Assembly (NCBI GenBank): GCA_014885115.2
Contig: WKLE02000012.1
Location: 1 to 10,025 of the forward strand
Origin: Asterionellopsis glacialis
Taxonomy: Eukaryota; Bacillariophyta; Plagiogrammaphyceae; Rhaphoneidales; Asterionellopsidaceae
DNA: 10,025 bases
Reading direction: 5' to 3'
A model generated the notes under the pieces. The model saw only the letters and a program-made list of their open reading frames with translations. It ran no database searches and was not told where the DNA came from. Position numbers and translations under genes: made by a program. The stretch's first letter is position 1, and each line of letters begins with the position of its first letter. Positions 1 through 6,622 of the stretch are shown one piece after another.

Positions 1-249
1 TGGTAAGGTTGTGTGTCTTTCATTGTTTCCTCTCAGAATTTCTCTTTTAGGGATGTACTTGAGGCTAACTATTTGTTCACCACATTGACATTTTGTTTCA
101 GCTTTCAGCGTATCCAAAAAATGTTTCTTCTCTCTTTCTAGTTCTCTCAATGTTTTGGCGGCATAATTTGCATGACCTGGACCATCTGGACCACGCCAAC
201 TATCAATTACCTGGCCGGTGAACAGATTCTTAAATATATTTAACGTGAA
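1..249 (-). CDS. Exon-like open fragment, unknown protein, cut by window edge
   Basis: The minus strand stays open for 83 codons from an in-frame TAG (250-252) to the window edge, and it contains no Met codon. That suggests an internal exon or a gene fragment rather than a whole gene. The protein is hydrophilic: a Trp-Arg-Gly-Pro-Asp-Gly turn rich in Gly/Pro (codons around 160-200), then a charged helix with the pattern LRELEREKKHFLDTLK, then CQCGEQ, which could bind a metal. Several AG acceptor-like sites lie upstream on that strand (for example TTTAAG before the codons for NLFTGQ near 224), so splicing is possible. I do not recognise the family. It differs from its right-hand neighbours in having no stop at all. 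Seen: the open frame and motifs. Inferred: that it is a real exon. Confidence 0.35.
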
Positions 250-463
250 CTATCAATGTGCACTTGATACAAATTGTACTTATATTCCAGTGAAACGGAC
301 AAATTTTTTTTAAAAAAATTATTCTTGTTTACTGACCGGCAGTTGAAAATGTAGTGATTTGCATGGAATAGACAAAAACGTAAAAAAAGTAACTTGGCAG
401 GCGTTTCAATGATTCGAATATGACTAATTCACTAAAATCAATTGCTATGCTATAATTCAAAAA
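250..463. other. AT-rich spacer with a perfect A/T palindrome
   Basis: This gap lies between two divergently placed open frames. It holds a perfect inverted repeat of A and T at 302-320 (AATTTTTTT against AAAAAAATT) and many short A/T runs. It could be a promoter region or intron sequence, but no TATA-box or other element can be singled out in such biased sequence. No coding pattern is seen on either strand. Confidence 0.3.
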
Positions 464-886
464 ATGTCCAATTCACACAAATTAACATATATTTATAAAA
501 ATATATTGTGTAGATATGTGAAAATAAAAGGCAATGTCAAATACACACATTTCTGTAATGGCTTTTTAGATTCTGAAGAATCTTTTTTGAAAAAACAAAA
601 GGAGGCCAAACAAGAAGAAGAAAATTACAACCAAACTATGCAGCCTCAGTACAATCATTTTGACAACATTTCATGTTTGGATACTTACAAGGAATCAACA
701 AATCAAGATGAAGACACAAATGATGAGATGGATCACCATGAGAGTCAGCATGTATTTTCACATGCCAACAATGTCCATATCAAAAATGAAATAGTTCAAA
801 ATTCCATGCAAAACACAATGAAGCCGTTGAATAATAAAAATGCCCCATTAGTCAAACAGAAAGCTGCAGTTGCAACTAGGTCTTAA
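464..886 (+). CDS. Hypothetical acidic Asn/Gln-rich protein, possibly a decayed gene
   Basis: Open frame of 140 codons from ATG to TAA; the nearest upstream in-frame stop is TAA at 425-427. The N-terminal 45 residues are basic and aromatic, with two Cys. Residues 45-130 are hydrophilic, rich in Glu, Asp, Asn, Gln, His and Met (KKQKEAKQEEE, then NQDEDTNDEMDHHESQH), which predicts a disordered region. There is no signal peptide or membrane segment. The frame remains sensible beyond the TAA: a basic stretch (SVRKKEKYQYEER) runs on to about 967, broken only by TAA 884-886 and TGA 947-949. This looks like the stop pattern in the large plus-strand element. It could be a C-terminal exon of a host gene, a gag-like remnant, or chance in low-complexity sequence. 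The family is not recognised. Confidence 0.35.
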   Translation: MSNSHKLTYIYKNILCRYVKIKGNVKYTHFCNGFLDSEESFLKKQKEAKQEEENYNQTMQPQYNHFDNISCLDTYKESTNQDEDTNDEMDHHESQHVFSHANNVHIKNEIVQNSMQNTMKPLNNKNAPLVKQKAAVATRS

Positions 887-1170
887 TCTAGAGCTGTGTC
901 TACCAGTGTACGTAAGAAAGAAAAGTACCAATATGAAGAAAGAGTATGAAAGAAGTTAGAAGCTTGAACTACATTGTAATTCAATTGCAATCAATCAAAT
1001 ATATGTTTAGTAGTAAATGTGAATAGTAAATCCATTAGTAATCCATAAAAAAATTGTGACTCATCAACTTTCAACATATCCTATTGAAATAAAAAAAATT
1101 CAACTATCACCTGAAATATGACATTGTTTGAGAAAAAAATTGTTATATGAATGAAAAAAAAAAGAGTCTT

Positions 1171-1190
1171 ACTTACTAACAAAAGTAAGT
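1171..1190. repeat. Short inverted repeat ACTTAC / GTAAGT
   Basis: ACTTAC at 1171-1176 pairs with GTAAGT at 1185-1190 across an 8-base loop. GTAAGT also resembles a splice donor, but no exon is recognised beside it. A 6-bp stem is weak evidence for function. Confidence 0.3.
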
Positions 1191-1406
1191 CAGCTAAAAA
1201 AAAAAAATTTACAAGAAGGAGAAAAAAATGGCAATAGAGAACCATGCATATGTCATAAAGACAAGTGCTGATTGGTAAGCTTACACATAGTTTTAGTATT
1301 CATGAAATTTTTTTTGGCTTAGTTATCAACTATAACCTGAGTGATAGTGACAATAATTAAGTCATGGAGTGACATATTTTTTTTCAAGCTGGCCAACTTT
1401 TTTGTA

Positions 1407-1444
1407 TGACAGACAGACTATTTTTCTGTGACAGACAGACTATT
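1407..1444 (+). repeat. Direct repeat of TGACAGACAGACTATT, two copies
   Basis: The 16-base unit occurs exactly at 1407-1422 and 1429-1444, a period of 22. Two related GGACAGAC boxes follow at 1478-1485 and 1501-1508, giving a local cluster of ACAGAC motifs. It may be a small tandem duplication or a remnant of LTR or terminal sequence; no function can be assigned. Confidence 0.6.
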
Positions 1445-1565
1445 AAAATACAAGAGGGTGCTGGGATATATGTCAAAGGACAGACGAAGAAAAGGCCACA
1501 GGACAGACCCAAAAAATTCATGCCTATCTTGTATCGGGTCATATTTTTTACCATAATGAAGAAAT

Positions 1566-1600
1566 AAAATATGTGAAAAAAAGGTATGAAAATATGTGAA
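1566..1600 (+). repeat. Direct repeat of AAAATATGTGAA, two copies
   Basis: The 12-base unit is exact at 1566-1577 and 1589-1600, a period of 23. It sits just outside the point where similarity to the gypsy-like integrase fades, so it may mark the eroded 3' flank of that element, or be chance in AT-rich sequence. Confidence 0.45.
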
Positions 1601-1619
1601 GATTGGTGTGAGATTCCAC

Positions 1620-1866
1620 TATGATGTTCAATAGTAAGACCTTGTTGTCCACCTTATAATTGTGCTTAATTCTTCTAGTGTTTTCATGCTGGTTATTGTT
1701 AGCAATTCTAGCTTTTATCCTACTTTGCATGTGTTCTCAGTTTGCTTCGTGTTGAACGTTGAATATCAACTAGCTGGTCAGGTGTAGCTTGGAGAGTAGT
1801 ATGATAAGGGGAGGTACGGAATATTCAATGGCAGCTAGTACACCAACCCAATGGTTTTCTTTGGTA
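1620..1866 (-). pseudogene. Gypsy-like integrase, C-terminal part (decayed)
   Basis: This follows the integrase core but in a shifted frame. The minus strand reads ENHWVGVLAAIEYSV near 1820-1865, the segment after the catalytic core that in relatives has a Trp-x-G-hydrophobic pattern. Next comes a conserved block, LIFNVQHEAN, then RIKARIANNNQHENTRR and the HNYKVDNKVLLLN motif near 1630-1660, which matches the conserved K-x-G-D-x-VLL entry into the C-terminal beta domain. An in-frame TAG (1770-1772) stands where Gln is usual, and TGA (1737-1739) where Trp is usual; the latter is a G-to-A change on the coding strand. About 15 residues between core and this segment seem lost. Similarity stops near 1620. 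Confidence 0.75.
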
Positions 1867-2310
1867 CTATGTTGTATTTTGTATCATGTTCCACATTACT
1901 TGGTGTATCCTCTCTACAATAGCATTTGCTTGTGGGTTATAGGTAGTTATTGGTTTGTGCTTGATGAGGTATACATCATCTAGCATACTACAGAAATCAT
2001 TCATGAATTCTGTGCCTGGATCAAAAGTGACCTGCATAAGCTTTGGGTATTGTGCAAACCACCCTGTTGCTTTGTTGATCATAGTAACGCAGCATAGGGT
2101 AAGATCCTTACAACCTTTACTTTTGATAGTATATAGTCCTATGAGATCAACACATAAATGTTCCCATAATGTGGCTTCTACATCTTTTTCAGGCAGGTGT
2201 CTGTACATGTTATGCTGACTTTTGTTCAGTTGGTAGGTGTGGCATGTTTTGCAGTTGATTGTTATGTGTTCACGTAGTTTGGGCCACCATAGGTGCTGCC
2301 GATTGTCTCT
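1867..2310 (-). pseudogene. Gypsy-like integrase: zinc finger and DDE core
   Basis: In intact elements this enzyme joins the cDNA ends to host DNA. The minus-strand frame from about 2308 gives a WWPKLREHI segment, then CKTC (the C-x2-C half of the HHCC zinc finger, near 2250-2265). The core follows with all three catalytic acids: Asp in CVDLIG (2146-2148), Asp in FDPGTEF (2020-2022) and Glu in IVERIHQ (1912-1914). The ITTYNPQANAIVE stretch is the usual sequence before the Glu. The core is shorter than normal: after ATGWFAQYP it jumps straight to KLMQVTFD, skipping roughly 20 residues, so the fold is probably broken. The frame from Met (2208) to TAG (1867-1869) is open for 113 codons, but that Met is internal to the domain and not a true start. 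Confidence 0.88.
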
Positions 2311-2314
2311 TCAG

Positions 2315-2470
2315 TTCAATGACATAAGTACTTATGGTACCATTGTACCACTTTTTTTGTAGAGTCAATGGAACAGATATTTTATTCTTACCGGGATGAC
2401 ATAAGTATGTGTGGTACCATTGTACTGTTTGTTTTTGTAGAGTGGATGGAACGCATATTTTATTTTTGTA
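2315..2470 (-). repeat. 77-78 bp tandem duplication at start of integrase
   Basis: Two neighbouring copies, about 2315-2392 and 2393-2470, align with a period of 77-78 bases and scattered mismatches: GACATAAGTA at 2321 against GACATAAGTA at 2398, and GGAACAGATATTTTATT at 2370 against GGAACGCATATTTTATT. On the minus strand each encodes a version of K-I-x-V-P-x-TLQK...WYHxYLCH, the segment before and including the first His of the integrase zinc finger. The copy at 2393-2470 reads through to CHPG. The other has an extra frame change and a TGA after LCH. A normal element has this block once. Confidence 0.8.
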
Positions 2471-2747
2471 GCATGTAAGGCTATAGGATTTTCTGCCCCC
2501 ATGAATTATGTGTTTGGCGAAACCCTTGTTATGAAGTTCATCTCATTTGAGTTGACTGTTATTGAGTTGATGCTTAAGGATGTCTGAGTAGCTGAGGGGG
2601 AAACCCTTGTCACCATTGCTAAGCTGTGTCTTGTTTAGACAGTACATTTCTGCCATATCTTTGTCAGTTATATAGCAATTGGGAATGGCTCCTTCTTTAA
2701 TATTGATTAGATTGAGTCAGGAAAGCGCATCTGCAACTATGTTATGT
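2471..2747 (-). pseudogene. Gypsy-like RNase H tail and RNase H-integrase connection
   Basis: The minus strand is one continuous frame from about 2765 to the tandem duplication. It begins with YVKGEHNIVADALS, the standard end of a gypsy RNase H domain, where the element normally has ADALSRL; here the Arg position is TGA (2717-2719, explained by CGA to TGA). About 75 connector residues follow (INIKEGAIPNCYITDKDM, then GFPLSYSDILKHQLNN), with a second TGA at 2543-2545, before the KICVPSTLQK block of integrase. Frame and order agree with the neighbouring domains. Confidence 0.8.
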
Positions 2748-3146
2748 TCACCTTTTACATATTTTATTTTGGGTGCGTATAAGCTGACCTAGTAGGATGC
2801 ATTGATACTCACTGAGTACTTCTATGATCAACAGAAGTTCTTGGTCACAAGTGCAATACTTAATTTGGGACAAGTTGGAAAGTTTCCTACTATAGAATAC
2901 TATAGGCTTGTCATCCTGGGTAATAACAGCCCCAAGTTGGTACTTGCTTGTGTCAGTGTATATGTGGAAAGGCTTAGTGAAGTCCTGGTAGGACAACAGT
3001 ACTTCTTTGGCTACTATCTTCTTAATATTGTCAAAGGCTGTTTGTTGCTCTTTGCTCCTTTTGAACTTAACCCCTTTGCTTTGTAGCTTGGTTAGTGGGC
3101 TCAGTACATGGGATCTATGTGTCCACATCTGTTTATCATAGACCAT
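2748..3146 (-). pseudogene. Gypsy-like reverse transcriptase thumb and RNase H (truncated)
   Basis: An open run of 132 codons. It starts with GMVYDKQMW and RRSH-like RSHVLSPLTKL, the segment linking reverse transcriptase to RNase H, then AFDNIKKIVAKEVLLSYQDF. RNase H begins with HIYTDTSKYQLGAVI (first catalytic Asp) and continues with PIVFYSRKLSNLSQIKY and the QELLLIIEVL helix with its conserved Glu. After ILLGQ the sequence jumps, with a frame change near 2770, to the KYVKGEHN end of the domain. The stretch with the TDHKNL-type third Asp (about 35 residues) is missing, so RNase H activity is not expected. Upstream the frame continues through a TGA near 3157. The first Met is internal, not a start. 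Confidence 0.88.
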
Positions 3147-3790
3147 CCCTACTAAGGATCATATTTTCTTAGTAGTAGTAGGGGGTGACCTTATAGTTGA
3201 GAGGCCTGATGCCCTTACAACAGACATGGAAGCCAAGATAGTCCATTTTGGTTTGTCTGAAGAAGGATTGCTCAGCATTGACTTTAAGTCCCTATTCCTG
3301 TAGTCTTTGCAGTACCAGTTCCATTTTGTCTAGGTGATTGTCAAAATTATCCATTGTAAGGAGCAAGAGATTGTCAATGTACATGCGTACAAATTCCAGT
3401 CCGCACAAGAGTTCACTCATCTCCCTTTGGAAAATGTCTTCTGAACTTGTAACTCTTATGGGTTAGTGTAGGTATTCATACTTGCCCAATGGTAGGACAA
3501 CGGTACATATTTTGCTATTGTCATTGCCTAGTTGTATGTGATAGTATCACATATTTAGGTCCAAGGATGATGCTGATGAGAAACTATCAAGTTTTGTAAG
3601 TAATTGGAAGTGATGTTGTATGATTTATTTGTTCAGTGATAGTATCATTTTCTTAGGTTGTGGGAAGCTAGGGGCTGCCCATTCTGACCTATTGACTTTT
3701 TGTAGTACTCCTATGTGTACTAACCGTTCTACTTCTTCTCTAAGTAGTTGATTGTAGGAATAGGGCACCAGATAAGTCTAACCATGGTAA
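3147..3790 (-). pseudogene. Gypsy-like reverse transcriptase palm and fingers (decayed)
   Basis: One minus-strand frame carries recognisable blocks despite five stops. These are REEVERLVHIGVLQK and SEWAAPSFPQPKK (fingers), motif A as SLDLNM then TGA then YYHI (Asp at 3559-3561, TGA 3547-3549), VLPLGKYEY, SSEDIFQREMSELL, and motif C as MYIDNLL (3364-3384). It ends with NAEQSFFRQTKMDYLGF and the G-I-x-P block. Motif C normally reads Y-x-D-D; here the second Asp codon is AAT (3370-3372), one G-to-A change from GAT. The conserved TDFRxLN region before motif A is shortened to LSLNK. With a broken frame, a missing piece and an altered metal site, the enzyme is inactive. A frameshift near 3780 separates it from the linker. 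Confidence 0.88.
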
Positions 3791-4035
3791 GGTTTGGAGC
3801 CTTCTTCAATTTGTTCCACATGCCCAGAGTACCATCAAATAGAGGTTCATATTTCTTAAGTAGTGCGTTTAAGGCTGTCCTGTCCTTGGGGTGAAGATGC
3901 CAACACATGTTAGTGACTTTATCCAAGTCTGCTTTGTCGTACATTGGGTCCAGTGTTCTGTTCATGCAATCTGTGTCCTCCTGTACTTGCTTGGGTGCAG
4001 TGAGCTCCTGTAGCATACTGTACAATTCCTTGATC
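3775..4035 (-). pseudogene. Gypsy-like protease-reverse transcriptase linker
   Basis: This minus-strand frame encodes the segment between protease and reverse transcriptase. The core is LDPMYDKADLDKV near 3915-3960, then LHPKDRTALNALLKKYEPLF and DGTLGMWN near 3830-3900. The pattern D-x-x-Y-x-KADLD...LLKKYE-x-LFDGTLG-x-W is a strong signature of gypsy polyproteins of the kind I recall from diatoms and other protists. The protein is hydrophilic with no catalytic residues. The frame is then lost just where PYH should begin the reverse transcriptase, and another shift separates it from the protease tail at about 4030. Confidence 0.8.
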
Positions 4036-4440
4036 TCATAGTCTGTTGATGTCTTTGCAAGTCATTATGCACTGCTTATAGTCAAGTATCATACTTAGTT
4101 CCTCTAGGAGCTTGCCTTTGATAATCATATCATATGATTGTTGAACTTTGGTCTGGTCAATATGATGTTCCCATTCAATGGCCTTGCAGTCATTTAATTT
4201 GGGCAATTTGAATATTGCACGGACCTTTTGATTGGTTGAAAAATTTCTTTCCTTAGTCTTCCAGAAAGTCTTGGGCACAGGTTTGCATTTAAGCTTTTTG
4301 GTTACTTACTATAGTGCCTGAATCTAATAGTACCTTAAGTGGCTTTGTTTTCTTCCTGCATCCTTTGCATACTAGCATCAGCGCAACCAGCACCAGGCAA
4401 GTATGCCTGGTTTTAGGCATTTTCCATGGGTTATACAAGT
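4036..4440 (-). pseudogene. Gypsy-like aspartic protease (retropepsin), decayed
   Basis: In intact elements the protease cleaves the gag-pol polyprotein. On the minus strand the active-site segment reads LKVLLDSGTIVSN, with Asp-Ser-Gly at 4316-4324; LLDSGTS or LLDTGAS is usual. A TAA-containing frame change follows near 4290, then PKTFWKTKERNFSTNQKV and FKLPKLNDCKAIEWEHHID. The domain closes with YDMIIKGKLLEELSMILDY, the equivalent of the hydrophobic-hydrophobic-G-x-D-L-L block. A Cys-rich stretch (LVCKGCRKK) precedes the active site. Similarity becomes unclear above about 4440. An open run of 80 codons (4036-4278) is the C-terminal half; its first Met is internal. Confidence 0.82.
4392..4420. 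repeat. Two overlapping inverted repeats
   Basis: ACCAGGCA (4392-4399) pairs exactly with TGCCTGGT (4404-4411) across a 4-base loop. ATGCCT (4403-4408) also pairs with AGGCAT (4415-4420). The two stems share bases, so only one can form at a time. They lie just upstream of the protease active site on the minus strand, close to the junction of the two elements. Confidence 0.5.
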
Positions 4441-4590
4441 CTGTGAAGGTATTACAGGAAAGGTGATAAGTTATAGAGTAGTTATGTCACACTCTTTCAC
4501 CAACATGAGAAAGAGGATCCAGTACAACTGTACATCACCTAAATCCACTACACGTATACGATAGTATACTTGGTCATAACCAAGACAGTT
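4441..4590. other. Junction between the two retroelements; possible 5' leader of the plus-strand element
   Basis: Neither element can be followed with confidence here. On the left the gypsy-like protease fades; on the right the ORF1-like frame of the other element starts at ATG 4591, with an in-frame TAA upstream at 4540-4542. A repeat GTATAC-GATA-GTATAC (4554-4569) lies about 20 bases before that ATG. The region may be the 5' leader of the plus-strand element, and its left end may be the insertion point. No target-site duplication can be tested without the far end. Confidence 0.4.
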
Positions 4591-5526
4591 ATGCTTGTTG
4601 GCAGAGGGATTGGAGAACGAGGACGCGGCAAAAGCCCTGGAGAGACGACGGTGCTGAGACACCACAGTAACTCTCCAGCATAATCGCCATCAGGCAAAGG
4701 GACAGGACAACCAGCTGAACACCAAGAGTCCAACGGGTGGACCACCGTCGGGAAAAACAACAAAGTTGCAAAACGTTTTGGCAATGAAAAATCAACTCGC
4801 TACAAATTTCGTCTCCAGATGCATATGAATTTGCCACCATATGAAAATCAGACCAATTTTGTCAACGTTCCACACCATCAAAAGATCTTCTGTACAGAGC
4901 TTTTCAAGATTGCTTCTACCATTAACATTCTAAAATAGGAAGATGAATAACAAAACACCAAATCTAAAACAAACCCAATCACGACAATTGAACAACTTCC
5001 CATGGATAAAAAGCACTTTCCGACTGGATTGCAGGTACAACTGCATCAACCGATCATAACAACAAACAAACTATAAAGTCTTTCATGTACATTGAAACAT
5101 CAATCAACTATGCTGACCTCCAAAAGCACCTAAAACCATGGTTAGAAGCACACAAACATAGAGGTTTTGCCACTAAACTATCTATGATAAACAATTGATT
5201 ACTTGCCTGGGTCAAAGACAGTCATCCTGACTGGACAAGACTCGACAATCTCCAAGAAAAACTCCAAGAATTAATAATCCGAAATTCTGAAGAATACATC
5301 AGCTGCAAACTCAACTTGTGTCCACGTCGTACTTGAATTGGAAAGTATCCACATGCTATATTCATCTGGGCAATTGGTATCACGTGTAGCCTCCGCAATA
5401 TCCAAGGATACATGCATGCAATTCTTCAAGGTCTCTCACAACCTGACTCCGTTCCTGATAGCCTTAAACACATTCAGATCATTCCTTTCAACCCAATTCC
5501 AGGCATAGTATCCAATACTGAATTAA
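4591..5526 (+). pseudogene. ORF1-like protein, N-terminal part (decayed)
   Basis: Starts at the only upstream Met of the frame. The first 15 residues are Arg/Gly-rich (VGRGIGERGRGK), suggesting RNA binding. A hydrophilic linker follows, then GWTTVGKNNKVAKRFG and TRYKFRLQMHMN near 4735-4825, the opening of a domain I recall at this place in diatom elements. Frame 1 has TAA 4681, TAG 4936 and TAA 4948, all convertible to Gln by T-to-C. It shifts to frame 3 between about 5000 and 5075, giving SFMYIETSINYADLQKHLKPW, WVKDSHPDWTRLDNLQEKLQ and IGKYPHAIFIWAIGI, with TGA at 5196 and 5334. No CCHC zinc knuckle is seen. Role in particle formation or nucleic acid binding is inferred from position only. 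Confidence 0.65.
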
Positions 5527-6622
5527 TAAATTAGCAAGAGATCACAACAATCTCATGACGCAATTACAAAAGAAGTCGGTCATTGGATTTGCTGACATTA
5601 CAACTCCACAACCAATCAAAGACATGGACGAACATGCAGAGACTTGTGCTACATACTCTTTGCAAGAATATCTTCAATCACAAACAACCAATAGTAATTC
5701 AAAATTATTTTAGTCCGTAGAAAGTAGAGGCAAAAATGGATATCTTGTCATTTACCAAGAACATCTCAACACAGAGGTAGATGATTTCTTCATCAATCTT
5801 AAAGAACACATGGACACTACATTTCAGCAGGAATTCATTGAAACTTACCTTACATCCATTCAAACTTATCTTGACTCAATTGACGTTCATGACAACAACT
5901 CTGCAATCTCCACATTCAGTGCAGCAGACTCGTACTACAAAAGCATCAAGTCATGTGGTGTGTCTTTTACACCAGAGACAAAAGGGACTCATTCAACAGC
6001 ATCCAGCACGCAATCGGGTTACTACACACCACAAAACTGTCCACCCACAATCACTCTAGGCTATGGTGACAACGTATCCTCTCTAGGATCATCATCAGCA
6101 CCAGCAAAAAACACATGGAACTCACCTCCCAAAATTGTTAACAAACACACGGACACAACAGTATCTGATGACAACTCCGTTGCAACCCTAAAATCTGAAG
6201 TACAAGGATGGTTTGAGGAACTAAAACAAGACTCTAAAACAGAATGGGAAAACAGTCTTCAAAAATTTTACTCACTAAACGAAAGTTGAACTGAAGTTAC
6301 AGCCAGCAATTAAAAACTCCAACAGACATTGGAACTCATTCAAGAAAACCACAAACAAGCATTAGAAGACCAAAGATTGCTATTCGAAGATCTAATCAAA
6401 AACAACTTAAAGGACCTATTGAATCAAACAGTCAATCAACAACTTCAACTTCAAACAGCCATAACCCCAACATCGCCTCTTAGCAAACAACAGAAAGTCA
6501 ATCCAAGCAATGAAGAGGTAGAAAGCCAAAGTCAACAACCAGGCATAGGAACCCCTGTTGAACCTGCCTCAGTACATCAGTCACCAAGGAGTTCCCGGCC
6601 TACAATGGGGTTGGAACTCTAG
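5522..6622 (+). pseudogene. ORF1-like protein, C-terminal part with coiled coil (decayed)
   Basis: Frame 2 takes over near 5525 (KLARDHNNLMTQLQKKS). It contains NGYLVIYQEHLNTEVDDFF and a helical segment ending EFIETYLTSIQTYLDS near 5745-5880, then a Ser/Thr/Pro-rich disordered region (5900-6170), then a predicted coiled coil at about 6190-6450 with repeated Leu/Gln/Glu heptads (EVQGWFEELKQDSKTEWEN, QTLELIQENHKQALEDQ, LLFEDLIKNNLKDLL). The tail is Gln/Ser/Pro-rich and ends at TAG 6620-6622. Internal stops are TAG 5711, TGA 6287 and TAA 6311. The longest open piece is 5810-6289 (159 codons), but the coding pattern runs before and after it, so its Met is not a real start. Coiled coils commonly drive trimerisation of ORF1 proteins in LINE elements; that role is inferred here. 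Confidence 0.65.

Larger units (their letters stand above)
887..1619. other. AT-rich non-coding spacer with short repeats
   Basis: About 700 bases with no convincing gene on either strand. Features seen are poly-A runs (for example 1196-1207), T runs (1305-1315, 1376-1385), a small inverted repeat at 1171-1190, a 16-bp direct repeat at 1407-1444, two further GGACAGAC boxes at 1478-1485 and 1501-1508, and a 12-bp direct repeat at 1566-1600. The right part adjoins the truncated 3' end of the gypsy-like element, so an eroded LTR could lie here, but I cannot identify LTR ends (TG...CA with matching copies). Confidence 0.45.
1620..4440 (-). mobile_element. Ty3/gypsy-like LTR retrotransposon remnant, pol region only
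   Basis: Read on the minus strand from 4440 down, domains appear in the Ty3/gypsy order: aspartic protease, linker, reverse transcriptase, RNase H, integrase zinc finger, integrase core, integrase C-terminus. Copia elements have integrase before reverse transcriptase, so this order excludes copia. The copy is dead: reading frames shift repeatedly, stops occur in every domain, and pieces are missing from the reverse transcriptase, RNase H and integrase core. No gag, primer-binding site or LTR pair is visible inside the window, so the ends are lost, decayed or outside. The protease end lies head to head with the plus-strand element starting at about 4591. Similarity to diatom-type gypsy polyproteins is from memory, not from a search. 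Confidence 0.9.

Noticed and set aside
887..1619. CRISPR array or satellite DNA
   Set aside because: The direct repeats occur only twice each, are short and have no regular spacer set; the setting is eukaryotic.
1789..2218. Plus-strand open frames across the integrase region
   Set aside because: The minus strand there encodes the DDE integrase core with all three catalytic residues; the plus frames are antisense shadows.
2802..3086. Plus-strand open frame of 94 codons
   Set aside because: It is antisense to the RNase H domain, whose motifs (YTDTSKYQLGAV, PIVFYSRKL) are unmistakable.
4471..4840. Three overlapping minus-strand open frames of 64-83 codons
   Set aside because: They lie opposite the Arg/Gly-rich start of the ORF1-like protein, have no recognisable motif, and their openness follows from the codon use of the plus-strand frame.
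5222..6059. A minus-strand frame at 5222-5413 and a plus-strand frame at 5781-6059
   Set aside because: Both overlap the ORF1-like frames, which show continuous coding pattern with coiled-coil and conserved blocks; these have only low-complexity translation.
5810..6289. A stand-alone 159-residue Ser/Thr-rich gene
   Set aside because: Coding pattern continues in the same frame both before the Met and after the TGA, so it is the open middle of a longer broken ORF1.
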